From: Chryseobacterium herbae
GTDB taxonomy: Bacteria > Bacteroidota > Bacteroidia > Flavobacteriales > Weeksellaceae
Reading direction: 5' to 3'
Assembly (NCBI RefSeq): GCF_025154075.1
Contig: NZ_JAOAMU010000004.1
Coordinates: 372,001-436,000 of the forward strand
Length of the DNA stretch: 64,000 nucleotides
Positions 43,378 through 53,317 of the stretch are shown here, piece by piece; position 1 is the stretch's first letter; every line of letters starts with the position of its first letter. The notes beneath the pieces are model-generated. The model did no database searches. It was not told the DNA's origin and saw only the letters and a program-made list of their open reading frames with translations. The position numbers and the translations under genes are program-made.

Positions 43378-45636
43378 ATGAAAAGAAAACTACTCATTTA
43401 CTATTTAACCATTCTATTAGGTTTTTCAGGACAGCTGTTTTCCCAGACGTATCAGCTGACTGGAAACCCTGTCAACACTACGGGCTGGGACCTTGTCTCC
43501 AACGCAGTTGTTGAAAACGATTTCATCCGTCTTACCACAGATAATACCAGCTTGTTTGGTGCTGTAAAGCTGGCTACTCCCATCACATTAAGCTATTGTG
43601 ACAAATGGAAGGTAGAATTCGACTTCAGGATCGATGGAAACGGAACCACACAGTTCGGGCGCGGTGATGGATTTACATTCTGGTATCTCGTGAATCCTCC
43701 AACAGGATTCGTATCCGGAGGCGGACTTGGAATTCCGGCAAACGCATCAGGACTGATGGTAGGATTTGATATTTTCAACAATTCCACAGAAGGACAGATG
43801 AGTAAAATACATTTACTGTATGGAACTAATGATTCTGCCGGAAGTAATATTGAATACAACACAACTCCAAACAGCACATTTCATTCTCCGGACCTTATCA
43901 CCACCCAGCCGTTCGTAGGACCGGTATACAAACACGTAGAAGTAAACGGGGAGACAGACCTTACCAACCCGACCAACTGGATCATTAAAATTAAACTTGA
44001 TGGTGTTCTTATCGTTGATCAGTCGTTTGCCCCATCCGGAGGAGCAATAGGAATGTCACAGGGATATTTCGGTTTTTCTGCGGCTACAGGAGGTGCCAGC
44101 GCCAGACATTCGATCAAGAATGTAAAAGTTTTTGTAGATAAAGTTCCTATCCTGAACGCTACCGTTACTCCTTTTGTGTGTACCAATCCGGCAACAGGTG
44201 CAGGTTCTGTGGATCTGACTTCTTTCAACGCACAATTTGTTAATAATCCGGCAAACTACGTATTCACTTACTATGTTTTAGGAAGTTCAACACCGATTAC
44301 AAACCCCACCAACTTCCCATACACAGGCGCTACAACGATTAAGGTCGTCATTAAGGATCCAAGCTCTACACTCTGTGACAACGGAGATGGTGTCATACAG
44401 TTAAATCCAACGCCATTTGCCGCTACGGATGCCACACTCACGGGCTGTAACAACAATAATGCAGGTACTGCCACATTTGATCTTACAACAGCCGCTCTTA
44501 CAGGAGTTCCCGGCTGCACTATGCAGTTCTACAATACAATGTTTGATCTGAATGCAGGAATCAATCAGATTCCTAATCCTACTGCTTATGCATCAGGAGC
44601 TGCAGTATTATTTGCAAAAGTAACCACTCCTCAAGGGTGCGTCAGTACTGCAAAAGTCACTCTGGCCTTAAACCCGGTTGTAGTTGTTACCGATGCTTTC
44701 CTAAGGACATGTTTCCTTGATACTAATCCTTCACTTGGAATATTCAATCTGGCCAATGCTCCAGTAACCGCCGGAACAGCAACTAAAAAATATTATCCAT
44801 CTCTGGCCGATGCTGTAAGCGGAACCAATGAAATTCTAAATTTCGCCACCTACACTGCCCCATCCGGAGTGATTTATGTAAAAGTATTCAACGCACAGGG
44901 TTGTTATGGAATTGCAAAAGTTACCCTTACTGTTATAGCCCCGACACTGTCGGCAGTGTTAAAGGATAAAATCATTTGTATTGAGGATAAAACCACATTG
45001 GATGCAGGACCTGGATTCAGTGGATATATCTGGAGTACAGGTGCAACTACACAGGCCATTACGAATGTAGGGGTTGGAACCTACTGGGTAAAATTAAAAA
45101 CCGGAGATTGTACCATATTACAACCGGTAAAAGTATATGCTTCGGAACAGCCGGTAGTAACCAGCCTTGATATTTCCGGAAGCACAGTCACTGTTTTTGT
45201 GAATGGTGGAACTCCCCTCTACAAGTATTCAATGGATAATGTGAACTGGCAGGATTCCAATATCTTCACTAATGTAGCCAGAGGAGAAGCCAAGATCTAT
45301 GTTAAGGACAGCTACGATTGCGAGCCTATCGAAATTGACATTACGGTTCCAAATCTGATCAACGTGATTACTCCAAACGGAGACGGTGTGAATGATGCTA
45401 TTGATTATTCAGCACTGGCCAACAAAAAAAATCTGGAAATCGGAATCTTCGACAGATACGGATACAAAATGTTCCAGGCGGACAAGTCCAACAGATACAC
45501 CTGGGACGGAACCACCAACGGAAGCAAGAAAGTTCCTACCGGAAACTACTGGTATTCTATCACATGGAACGAAAACAACAGCAAGAACACCCCAATCAAA
45601 TTCTCAGGTTGGATTATGGTAAAAAACAGAGAATAA
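43378..45636 (+). CDS. CHU_C secreted protein with L-type lectin-like domain, N-type II / C-type alpha
   Basis: 752 residues. Signal peptide to LFSQ; lectin-like domain (TYQLTGNPVNTTGWDLVSN, WKVEFDFRIDGN, GFTFWYLVNPP, SGLMVGFDIFNN) as in the preceding gene. From about 44676 it switches to the alpha type shared with the 32947 protein: VVVTDAFLRTCFLDTNPSLG, APVTAGTATKKYYPS, IICIEDKTTLDAGPGFSG, KYSMDNVNWQDSN, VITPNGDGVNDAIDYS, ending WIMVKNRE. T9SS cargo, probable surface lectin. Confidence 0.9.
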   Translation: MKRKLLIYYLTILLGFSGQLFSQTYQLTGNPVNTTGWDLVSNAVVENDFIRLTTDNTSLFGAVKLATPITLSYCDKWKVEFDFRIDGNGTTQFGRGDGFTFWYLVNPPTGFVSGGGLGIPANASGLMVGFDIFNNSTEGQMSKIHLLYGTNDSAGSNIEYNTTPNSTFHSPDLITTQPFVGPVYKHVEVNGETDLTNPTNWIIKIKLDGVLIVDQSFAPSGGAIGMSQGYFGFSAATGGASARHSIKNVKVFVDKVPILNATVTPFVCTNPATGAGSVDLTSFNAQFVNNPANYVFTYYVLGSSTPITNPTNFPYTGATTIKVVIKDPSSTLCDNGDGVIQLNPTPFAATDATLTGCNNNNAGTATFDLTTAALTGVPGCTMQFYNTMFDLNAGINQIPNPTAYASGAAVLFAKVTTPQGCVSTAKVTLALNPVVVVTDAFLRTCFLDTNPSLGIFNLANAPVTAGTATKKYYPSLADAVSGTNEILNFATYTAPSGVIYVKVFNAQGCYGIAKVTLTVIAPTLSAVLKDKIICIEDKTTLDAGPGFSGYIWSTGATTQAITNVGVGTYWVKLKTGDCTILQPVKVYASEQPVVTSLDISGSTVTVFVNGGTPLYKYSMDNVNWQDSNIFTNVARGEAKIYVKDSYDCEPIEIDITVPNLINVITPNGDGVNDAIDYSALANKKNLEIGIFDRYGYKMFQADKSNRYTWDGTTNGSKKVPTGNYWYSITWNENNSKNTPIKFSGWIMVKNRE

Positions 45637-45666
45637 ATAGAAATTGATTATTTTTAAATACCCGGG

Positions 45667-45697
45667 GATCACGTCAAATTTGGCGTGATTCTTTTTT
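45667..45697 (+). terminator. terminator of CHU_C protein 4
   Basis: ATCACGTCAAA / TTTGGCGTGAT stem (one wobble), followed by TCTTTTTTG. Confidence 0.8.
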
Positions 45698-45753
45698 GTT
45701 TTTTCAAACGGGAGATATTTCATTTTAAAGTCTCTTTATTCATATTCAATTCT

Positions 45754-45761
45754 TAAATTTG
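45754..45761 (+). promoter_or_regulatory. -7 box abutting the nitroreductase start codon
   Basis: TAAATTTG ends 4 nt before the ATG at 45766, the same arrangement as at dnaB and the GH3 gene. Confidence 0.55.
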
Positions 45762-45765
45762 TCCT

Positions 45766-46392
45766 ATGAATTATTTGGAAGCTTTAAGCAGAAGATATTC
45801 TGTGAAAAAATTTAATCACGAGATCATTCCTCAAGACACATTGTACAACATTCTTGAGTCAGGAAAGCTGTCTGCCAGTTCGCTTGGGCTTCAACCCTAC
45901 AAGGTACTGGTAGTGGAAAGTGAGGAAATGAAACAGAAATTAATTCCGGCTTTCTATAATCCATCGCAGATCTCCACCTGCTCTCATCTCATTGTCATCA
46001 TTTCAAAGAAAACCATTGAAGAAAGCTATATTCATGGCTATTTCAACCATATTTCTGAGGTAAGAGAAACGCCTATTGAAAAACTTGATCTGTTCAGAAA
46101 AAGCATTAACCAACATATTATTCAAAAAACACAGGATGAAATTTTCAACTGGGCAGAAAAGCAGTCTTATATCGTACTGGCGAATCTGATGTATGCCGCC
46201 GCGATTGAAAATATAGACTCATGTCCTATGGAAGGCTTCCGCCAGGATATGATAGAGGAGATTCTCAACATCAATCCGGAGACAGAAAAAGTAACCGTCA
46301 CCCTCGCTTTAGGTTACCGTTCTGAGGAAGATCATTTCCAGCACATGAAAAAAGTAAGAAAACCAAACGAAAAATTGTTTAAATTTATTTAA
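45766..46392 (+). CDS. nitroreductase family NAD(P)H-dependent oxidoreductase
   Basis: 208 residues, normal for FMN-dependent nitroreductases. RRYSVKKFNHEIIP at the N-terminus gives the phosphate-binding Arg/Ser block; SSLGLQPYKVLVVES follows, and the C-terminal VTLALGYRSEED is typical. It reduces nitro groups, quinones or flavins. It precedes nadB and nadC by 30 bp and probably shares their transcript, but a role in NAD synthesis is not evident. Confidence 0.92.
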   Translation: MNYLEALSRRYSVKKFNHEIIPQDTLYNILESGKLSASSLGLQPYKVLVVESEEMKQKLIPAFYNPSQISTCSHLIVIISKKTIEESYIHGYFNHISEVRETPIEKLDLFRKSINQHIIQKTQDEIFNWAEKQSYIVLANLMYAAAIENIDSCPMEGFRQDMIEEILNINPETEKVTVTLALGYRSEEDHFQHMKKVRKPNEKLFKFI

Positions 46393-46422
46393 TATTTAAA
46401 CGATTGTACCTAAAGCAAGCAT

Positions 46423-47994
46423 ATGATAAAAGCGGATGTATTAGTAATTGGTTCCGGCATCTCGGGACTTTCCTATGCCATTAAAGTTTCTGAACAGTTT
46501 CCTGATGCCAAGATCATCATCGTAACAAAATCTGACGAAGACGAAAGCAATACTAAATATGCACAGGGCGGACTGGCCGTGGTCACCGATTTTAAAAATG
46601 ACAACTTCCAGAAACATATCGATGACACCATGCGAGCCGGAGACGGAGAAAACAAACGCGACGTTGTAGAAATGGTCGTAAGAGAAGCTCCCGCAAGATT
46701 CAACGAGATCGTAGAATGGGGTGCCAATTTCGACATGAAAAACGGGGAATTCGCTTTAGGAAGAGAAGGTGGTCATACTGAAAACAGAATTGTTCACCAT
46801 AAAGATATTACAGGATTCGAGATCGAAAGAGCTTTACTGGAAACAGCCAAAAACAGCCCGAATATTGAAATCCTCGATCACCATTACGTTATTGACATCA
46901 TTACCCAACACCACGTTCCGGGAAAAGAAGTAAATCAAGGCGATATTAATTGCTACGGTGCCTACATCCTTGATGAAAAATCAAAGACCATTAAAAAAAT
47001 TACTTCGAAAATAACACTGGCAGCTACCGGAGGAGCAGGACACGTTTATAAGAACACCACCAATCCTACCATTGCGACCGGAGACGGAATTGCGTTCGTA
47101 GCCCGCGCCAGAGGTAAGGTTTCGAATATGCAGTACTACCAGTTTCATCCGACAGCTCTATACAGTAAGATTAACGGAATGCTTTTCCTTATTTCTGAAG
47201 CAGTAAGAGGAGACGGTGCCAAATTAAGAACCAAGAAAGGGGAGAAATTCATGCACAAATATGATGAGCGTGAAGAATTGGCCTCAAGAGATATTGTAGC
47301 CAGAGCCATCGACAACGAGATGAAAATTTCCGGAGACGAATATGCCGGACTCGACTGTCGCGATATGGATCACGAAAGATTCCTGGAACATTTCCCGAAT
47401 ATTTATAAAAAATGCAGAGAAGAAGGAATCGATCCTTTTACTCAATTAATACCTGTAGTACCAGCCTGCCATTATCTGATGGGCGGTATCGAAGTAGACA
47501 GAGACGGACAGTCTTCCATCAGAAATCTTTTTGCAGTAGGTGAATGTACCAACTCAGGACTTCATGGTGCAAACAGACTTGCTTCCAATTCTTTACTGGA
47601 AGGTTTGGTTTTCGGACACAATGCCGCTATTAAAACGGTTGATTTACTTAAAGAAAATAATTTCAATTTCGACGATCTGAAAGCTGTTCCGGAATGGAAT
47701 GAAGAAGGTATGAAGATTATGGATGAAATGGTAATCGTGAGTTACCTCAGAAAACAGCTTCAAGAAATGATGAGTGATCTGGTAGGTATTGTAAGAAGCA
47801 ACAGACGTCTGAATATGGCCCTTCAAAAACACCAGGAAATAGCTGCCGCTGTTGATGAGATTTACCACTACTCTATTCTGTCACCACAATTATCTGAATT
47901 AAGAAACCTGACCACCGTTGCTCACCTCATCATTACCCAATCTATGGAGATGACGGAAAATAAGGGAGCATTTTATAATAAAGACCTAGTCTAA
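46423..47994 (+). CDS. nadB: L-aspartate oxidase
   Basis: 523 residues. FAD Rossmann motif VIGSGISGLSYA near the N-terminus, KYAQGGLAVV, HTENRIVHHKDITG, and the succinate-dehydrogenase-like flavoprotein core with the RGDGAKL block and GANRLASNSLLEGLVFG. It oxidises aspartate to iminoaspartate, the first step of de novo NAD synthesis. nadC follows after 11 bp; nadA is not in the window. Confidence 0.97.
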   Translation: MIKADVLVIGSGISGLSYAIKVSEQFPDAKIIIVTKSDEDESNTKYAQGGLAVVTDFKNDNFQKHIDDTMRAGDGENKRDVVEMVVREAPARFNEIVEWGANFDMKNGEFALGREGGHTENRIVHHKDITGFEIERALLETAKNSPNIEILDHHYVIDIITQHHVPGKEVNQGDINCYGAYILDEKSKTIKKITSKITLAATGGAGHVYKNTTNPTIATGDGIAFVARARGKVSNMQYYQFHPTALYSKINGMLFLISEAVRGDGAKLRTKKGEKFMHKYDEREELASRDIVARAIDNEMKISGDEYAGLDCRDMDHERFLEHFPNIYKKCREEGIDPFTQLIPVVPACHYLMGGIEVDRDGQSSIRNLFAVGECTNSGLHGANRLASNSLLEGLVFGHNAAIKTVDLLKENNFNFDDLKAVPEWNEEGMKIMDEMVIVSYLRKQLQEMMSDLVGIVRSNRRLNMALQKHQEIAAAVDEIYHYSILSPQLSELRNLTTVAHLIITQSMEMTENKGAFYNKDLV

Positions 47995-48005
47995 AAACAT
48001 CAATA

Positions 48006-48866
48006 ATGAAAAGACCAAGCTACGTAACAGATAAAGCATTAAAAACATTTATTAAAAATGCTTTAGAGGAAGACATCCAGGATGGCGACCATTCTACCCT
48101 TTCCACCATTCCGAAAGATCTGGCGCAGAGTGCTAAACTTCTGGTAAAACAGGATTGTATTTTAGCAGGTGTTGAGCTGGCGGAAATTATTTTTAAAACG
48201 TTTGATAAGAATTTAAAAGTGGAAATTTTCATTAAAGATGGAGAAACAGCCAAAGTAGGAGACGTCGCAATGATCGTAACCGGAAGCGCAAGATCCATTC
48301 TTTCCACGGAAAGACTTATCCTGAACTGTATGCAAAGAATGAGCGGAATCGCTACCCTTACCCACGACTGGGATTCCAGACTGGTAGGGACCAAAACAAA
48401 ACTTCTGGACACCAGAAAAACAACCCCGAATTTCAGAGTTTGTGAAAAATGGGCAGTGGCTATTGGCGGTGGAACCAACCACAGATACGGTTTATATGAC
48501 ATGATCATGCTGAAAGACAATCACATCGATTATAACGGGAGCATTACGAATGCCGTAAAAATGGCAAAGGATTATGTTAAAAATACCAAGAAAAAGTTAA
48601 AGATTGAGGTTGAGACCAGAAATCTGGAAGAAGTGAAGGAAGCCATCAAAGCAAAAGTAGATAGAATCATGCTCGACAATATGACCGTCCCGGTGATGAA
48701 GCAGGCAGTAGAGATGATCAACGGCTCTTGTGAGTCTGAAGCTTCAGGTGGAATTACCCGTGAAATGTTAAAAGAAATAGCTTCTACAGGCGTTACTTAT
48801 ATCTCTGCAGGGGCTCTTACACACTCTGCTGAAAATATAGATTTGAGTCTCAAAGCTGTGAAATAG
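48006..48866 (+). CDS. nadC: nicotinate-nucleotide diphosphorylase (quinolinate phosphoribosyltransferase)
   Basis: 286 residues, usual length. EEDIQDGDHSTLSTIP, the active-site LNCMQRMSGIATLTHDW, LLDTRKTTPNFRVCEKWAV and GGGTNHRYGLYDMIMLKDNH are the family signatures; the C-terminus has EASGGITREMLKEIASTGV. It turns quinolinate and PRPP into nicotinate mononucleotide. In an operon with nadB. Confidence 0.98.
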   Translation: MKRPSYVTDKALKTFIKNALEEDIQDGDHSTLSTIPKDLAQSAKLLVKQDCILAGVELAEIIFKTFDKNLKVEIFIKDGETAKVGDVAMIVTGSARSILSTERLILNCMQRMSGIATLTHDWDSRLVGTKTKLLDTRKTTPNFRVCEKWAVAIGGGTNHRYGLYDMIMLKDNHIDYNGSITNAVKMAKDYVKNTKKKLKIEVETRNLEEVKEAIKAKVDRIMLDNMTVPVMKQAVEMINGSCESEASGGITREMLKEIASTGVTYISAGALTHSAENIDLSLKAVK

Positions 48867-49075
48867 CTTTGTATTTTTAATAAAAACAGCCCCCATTTGT
48901 TAAAAACTCAATAATATGATTTTTTTCATGCTAAAATTCAATTTTTATTTAGAATATTGATAATCAGCATTTTAATTCTTATTAAGATTCAGTAAAAATT
49001 AACATACAGTTAATATTAGTTAAATTTTATTTCGCGAATTTTGCAGAAAATTAAATCTAACTATTACTAACGATT

Positions 49076-51664
49076 ATGAAATTAATCAACAAATCGATAC
49101 TGACTGTAGCTATCACTTTATCTACAGCTAGTGTTTATTACGCTCAGCAGGTTCAAGACACTGTAACGAAGTCGAAAGACATTGATGAGGTAATTCTAAG
49201 AGGTGTTACTGATATCGCTAAAGATAGAAAAACACCAGTGGCTGCATCTACCATCAAAGCAGCACAGCTTGTAGAAAGATTAGGAAATCAGGAATTACCT
49301 GAGATCTTAAACACTACACCATCTGTATATGCTACAAAATCTGGAGGTGGTTTCGGTGATGGAGGTCTTACAATCAGAGGTTTCGAAACAAGAAACATTG
49401 CAGTGATGGTAAATGGTATGCCTGTTAACGATATGGAAGGAGGTGCTGTTTATTTTTCAAACTGGACTGGATTAGCTGACGTAACAAGCACACTACAGGT
49501 TCAAAGAGGTCTTGGTTCTTCTAAGTTAGCAATTGCATCTGTAGGAGGTACAGTAAACTTCCTTACACGTTCAGCTGACATGAAAAAAGGAGGGGCTATA
49601 AGATTAGGAGTTGGTAACGACGGTTATTTAAAAACATCTTTTGCTTACAATACAGGAAAATCTGATAACGGTGTTTCTGCATCATTCTTAATGAGTAGAC
49701 AGGCAGGAGGTACTTATATTGAAAATACAGATTACGAATCTTATGCATACTTTTTGGCAGTAGGTTATGAAATAAATAAAAAACATAACTTACAGTTTAC
49801 AATAACTTCTGCTCCTCAATGGCACGATCAAAGAACTTTTGCTCCTACGATTCAAAATTACATCAAATATAATCCTGACCACGATGGAGATCCTTACAGA
49901 AAATATAACTCTGATTTTGGATATTATACTGACGCTTCGGGAAATAGAGTACCTTTAGCTAACAGATCTAATTACTACTCAAAACCGGTAATGATGCTAA
50001 ACTGGGACTGGACAATGAATGAAAAGTCCAAACTAAGTACAGTTTTATATATGTCAAATGGTAGAGGTGGTGGAACTGGCGAACTTGGTAAAATTGGCAC
50101 TAAGTCAATCACTGATGCAAGTTTCCTCGACACTGAAGGTCATTTCAATTATGATGCAATTTTTGCAGCCAATGCCGCCGTGAATTTAAATACAGCAGGT
50201 GCAGGAAGTACTATTGTTCGTAGATCAAATATCAATTCTCACAACTGGTATGGTATCTTGGCTAACTTCCAACATAAAATCAATGACAACTGGAACGTCT
50301 CTGTAGGTACAGATGACAGATATTACTATGGATACCACTATCAGGTACTTACTGATTTATATGGTGCTGCAGGATACAAAGACAATGCAAACAAAAATAT
50401 TGCAACTCCAAGAATCGTAAATACCCTTTATGATTATAAAAACCTTTCATGGAATCCATTCGGAGGAAAATTAGCTCCAGCTCAAGACCAAGTTGGATAC
50501 AGCAATGACGGAGAAGTTCTTTGGTACAGTGGATTCGCTCAAGTAGAGTATACTAAAGATAAATTATCTGCATTTTTACAAGGTTCCGTATCTAATCAGG
50601 GTTATCAGAGAATTGATAATTATGTAGTTGATGGAAGTACTTTAAAAGGACAGACCGTAAACACCAAGACAGGATTCAAAAACCTTTTTGGATATAACGT
50701 TAAGGGGGGAGCTAACTATAACATCAATGAAAACCACAATGTTTTTGCTAATTTAGGTTATTATAGCAAACAACCTTTCCTTAATACAGTTTACCCAAGT
50801 AATCAACAACTTGTAAACCCAACTTTAACTAACGAAAAAATTTCATCTGCAGAAGTTGGATATGGATTCAGATCTGCGAAATTCAACGCTAATGTTAACG
50901 TTTACAGAACTCAGTGGAAAGACAGATGGTTAAGAAAAACCAGCCAAACATTTACACTACCTGATAATACAACAACTACAGGTTATGCAGAGATAAACGG
51001 TATTACAGAAGTCCACCAGGGTGTAGAATTCGACGGAGTGTACAAACCTTTCAATTTCTTAGAAATTCAGGGGATGTTCTCTTGGGGAGATTATTATTAC
51101 AAAGGAAATGCTTCTGTAGCGGCATTTGATGACAACAACAACCCACTTACCTTAGCTGGTTCCGGAGGTAGCGAACTATATCTTGACAAAGTGAAAGTTG
51201 GAGGATCGAGCAACAACAGTATTCCTCAAATGACGGCATCATTGGGTCTTACTGTAAAACCAGTAAAAGATCTAAACATTTTCGGAACATGGAGATATGT
51301 TGGTAAACTATATTCAACTGTTGATGTAGGATCATTCACTAATATTGCTGCACAAGACAGAGGTGTATTACAGTTACCTGATTTCAATCTATTTGACGTA
51401 GGATTCTCTTACAAAATCAGATTGAAAAATGAAGCTCAGTACTTTACTATCGGAGCTAACGTTTATAACTTATTTGATAAGATTTACATCTCTGACTCTG
51501 CTACAAGTATATTTGGAACTGATAAAATTACAGCAACAAACGATCCAGACAAAGGAAAGACATATGAAGAAGCAGGAAGAATGTACAACGGAGTTGCAAC
51601 AGCGAACCGTGCTTACTTCGGATTCGGAACTACATGGGCAGCAACATTGTCATTCAACTTCTAA
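49076..51664 (+). CDS. TonB-dependent outer-membrane receptor
   Basis: 862 residues. Signal peptide to VYYAQ, then directly a plug domain (PEILNTTPSVYATKSGGGFG, LTIRGFETRNIAVMVNGMPV) without the carboxypeptidase-regulatory-like domain common in SusC types. The barrel ends in WAATLSFNF with a terminal aromatic residue for outer-membrane insertion. It should import a TonB-driven ligand such as a metal chelate or vitamin; no SusD or other pathway gene is adjacent. The promoter is weak (GAATTTTG at about 49036). Confidence 0.94.
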   Translation: MKLINKSILTVAITLSTASVYYAQQVQDTVTKSKDIDEVILRGVTDIAKDRKTPVAASTIKAAQLVERLGNQELPEILNTTPSVYATKSGGGFGDGGLTIRGFETRNIAVMVNGMPVNDMEGGAVYFSNWTGLADVTSTLQVQRGLGSSKLAIASVGGTVNFLTRSADMKKGGAIRLGVGNDGYLKTSFAYNTGKSDNGVSASFLMSRQAGGTYIENTDYESYAYFLAVGYEINKKHNLQFTITSAPQWHDQRTFAPTIQNYIKYNPDHDGDPYRKYNSDFGYYTDASGNRVPLANRSNYYSKPVMMLNWDWTMNEKSKLSTVLYMSNGRGGGTGELGKIGTKSITDASFLDTEGHFNYDAIFAANAAVNLNTAGAGSTIVRRSNINSHNWYGILANFQHKINDNWNVSVGTDDRYYYGYHYQVLTDLYGAAGYKDNANKNIATPRIVNTLYDYKNLSWNPFGGKLAPAQDQVGYSNDGEVLWYSGFAQVEYTKDKLSAFLQGSVSNQGYQRIDNYVVDGSTLKGQTVNTKTGFKNLFGYNVKGGANYNINENHNVFANLGYYSKQPFLNTVYPSNQQLVNPTLTNEKISSAEVGYGFRSAKFNANVNVYRTQWKDRWLRKTSQTFTLPDNTTTTGYAEINGITEVHQGVEFDGVYKPFNFLEIQGMFSWGDYYYKGNASVAAFDDNNNPLTLAGSGGSELYLDKVKVGGSSNNSIPQMTASLGLTVKPVKDLNIFGTWRYVGKLYSTVDVGSFTNIAAQDRGVLQLPDFNLFDVGFSYKIRLKNEAQYFTIGANVYNLFDKIYISDSATSIFGTDKITATNDPDKGKTYEEAGRMYNGVATANRAYFGFGTTWAATLSFNF

Positions 51665-51697
51665 TAAGATCATTATATTAGATTTTATAAATATCTA

Positions 51698-51721
51698 TCC
51701 CGGCTTTTAGCCGGGATTTTT
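51698..51721 (+). terminator. terminator of the TonB receptor gene
   Basis: ATCCCGGCT / AGCCGGGAT stem with a TTT loop, followed by TTTTTG. Confidence 0.9.
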
Positions 51722-51723
51722 GT

Positions 51724-51731
51724 TATATTTG
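51724..51731 (+). promoter_or_regulatory. candidate -7 box of the small membrane protein gene
   Basis: TATATTTG lies immediately after the preceding terminator and 27 bp before the ATG at 51759. Confidence 0.5.
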
Positions 51732-51758
51732 TACTTAGAAAAATAGAAAAAATTGAAT

Positions 51759-52196
51759 ATGGATTTTTACAAGATTTTGCTTAATGCACACAAAGGATTC
51801 GGGTATCTTGAACTTCTTTTGGCCTCATTATTTATTATTGCCCTTTTAGCTACTATGTTTGGCTTCAGTGGTAAAGTGAACAAGTTTTTAAAGAAGATCA
51901 CACTCTTCACGATGATTTTCTTCCATGTTCAGTTTTTACTGGGCGTATGTTTATTGTTCACATCTCCGGGCTTTAAAGCAGCAATAGCAGCCGGAACATT
52001 AATGAAAGATGCTTACAGCAGACAGACATTTGTAGAACATCCATTTTCTATGCTGATCGCAGCGGTATTGATGACGATCATCAATAAAAAAGTAAAATCT
52101 AATGACACTATTTCTTTAGGAATCGTGATCATGGGTCTTATTGCGGTAGGTTTATTTGCATTCGCGTTCCCTTGGACAAGAGTCTTTGGGGCTTAA
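51759..52196 (+). CDS. four-helix membrane protein, cytochrome-b-like
   Basis: 145 residues from the ATG at 51759; an in-frame TTG two codons upstream is less likely. About four hydrophobic helices. LLNAHKGFGYLELLLASLFI and FHVQFLLGVCLLFTSPG have spaced His residues like the small flavobacterial proteins often labelled cytochrome B. Haem binding is possible but unproven. Stands alone between a TonB receptor and asd. Confidence 0.75.
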   Translation: MDFYKILLNAHKGFGYLELLLASLFIIALLATMFGFSGKVNKFLKKITLFTMIFFHVQFLLGVCLLFTSPGFKAAIAAGTLMKDAYSRQTFVEHPFSMLIAAVLMTIINKKVKSNDTISLGIVIMGLIAVGLFAFAFPWTRVFGA

Positions 52197-52271
52197 AAAA
52201 TAAAATACTGAGTGATCAATGATGTGTTTATCACTTGGTAATAGTTTAACCTTAAATTTTTAATTAAATCA

Positions 52272-53264
52272 ATGAAAGTAGCTGTAGTCGGTTCAACAGG
52301 AATGGTTGGACAAGTTATGCTTAAAGTTTTGGAGGAGAGAAACTTCCCTGTAACAGAATTAATTCCGGTAGCATCCGAAAGATCTGTAGGAAAGAAGGTG
52401 AAGTATAAACAGGAGGAATTTACGATTGTAAGCATGAAAGACGCTATAGCTGCCAAACCTGATATCGCTATTTTCTCAGCCGGAGGAGACACTTCTCTTG
52501 AATTTGCCCCTCTGTTTGCAGAAGCCGGTACAACAGTCATTGACAATTCTTCTGCATGGAGAATGGATCCTACCAAAAAACTGGTGGTTCCGGAAATCAA
52601 TGCTAATGTATTGACTAAAGAAGATAAGATCATTGCCAATCCGAACTGTTCGACCATTCAGTTGGTGATGGTATTAGGTCCATTGAATAAAAAATATGAT
52701 CTGAAAAGAGTGGTTGTTTCTACGTACCAGTCTGTAACAGGAACAGGGAAAGATGCTGTGGATCAGCTTAATGCTGAAATAAACGGAGACGATAGCGTTG
52801 CCAAAGTATATCCTTATCAGATCTTTAAAAATGCTCTTCCTCACTGTGATGCATTCAGTGATGATGATTACACTAAAGAAGAAATCAAACTAATGAAAGA
52901 GCCTAAGAAAATTTTAGGTGACGACACATTCAACCTTACCGCAACTGCAGTGAGAGTTCCTGTTCAGGGAGGTCACTCAGAAAGTGTAAATATTGAATTT
53001 GAAAACGAGTTTGACCTTGACGAAGTAAGAAAGATCTTATCTGAAACACCAGGTGTAGTTGTAATGGATAACGTGAAAAACAACGAATATCCAATGCCAC
53101 TCTACTCCGAAGGGAAAGACGATGTATTCGTCGGCAGGATAAGACGGGATCTCTCGCAGCCCAAAACGCTGAATCTCTGGATCGTAGCAGACAATCTGCG
53201 AAAAGGAGCCGCAACGAACGCTGTACAGATTGCAGAATACTTAGCAGCCAACAACTTAGTTTAA
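52272..53264 (+). CDS. asd: aspartate-semialdehyde dehydrogenase
   Basis: 330 residues. NADP motif VVGSTGMVGQVML (5-17), catalytic Cys126 in ANPNCSTIQLV, catalytic His in PVQGGHSESVNIEF, and the RIRRDLSQP C-terminal block. It makes aspartate semialdehyde for lysine, threonine, methionine and diaminopimelate. Monocistronic by its terminator. Confidence 0.98.
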   Translation: MKVAVVGSTGMVGQVMLKVLEERNFPVTELIPVASERSVGKKVKYKQEEFTIVSMKDAIAAKPDIAIFSAGGDTSLEFAPLFAEAGTTVIDNSSAWRMDPTKKLVVPEINANVLTKEDKIIANPNCSTIQLVMVLGPLNKKYDLKRVVVSTYQSVTGTGKDAVDQLNAEINGDDSVAKVYPYQIFKNALPHCDAFSDDDYTKEEIKLMKEPKKILGDDTFNLTATAVRVPVQGGHSESVNIEFENEFDLDEVRKILSETPGVVVMDNVKNNEYPMPLYSEGKDDVFVGRIRRDLSQPKTLNLWIVADNLRKGAATNAVQIAEYLAANNLV

Positions 53265-53275
53265 ACTAACAAAAT

Positions 53276-53309
53276 AAAAAAGAGTCTCAGAATTGAGATT
53301 CTTTTTTTT
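53276..53309 (+). terminator. terminator of asd
   Basis: AAGAGTCTCA / TGAGATTCTT stem (one wobble) plus Ts, ending only 8 bp before the next start codon. The CDF promoter must therefore overlap it or readthrough occurs. Confidence 0.8.
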
Positions 53310-53317
53310 ATCAAACT

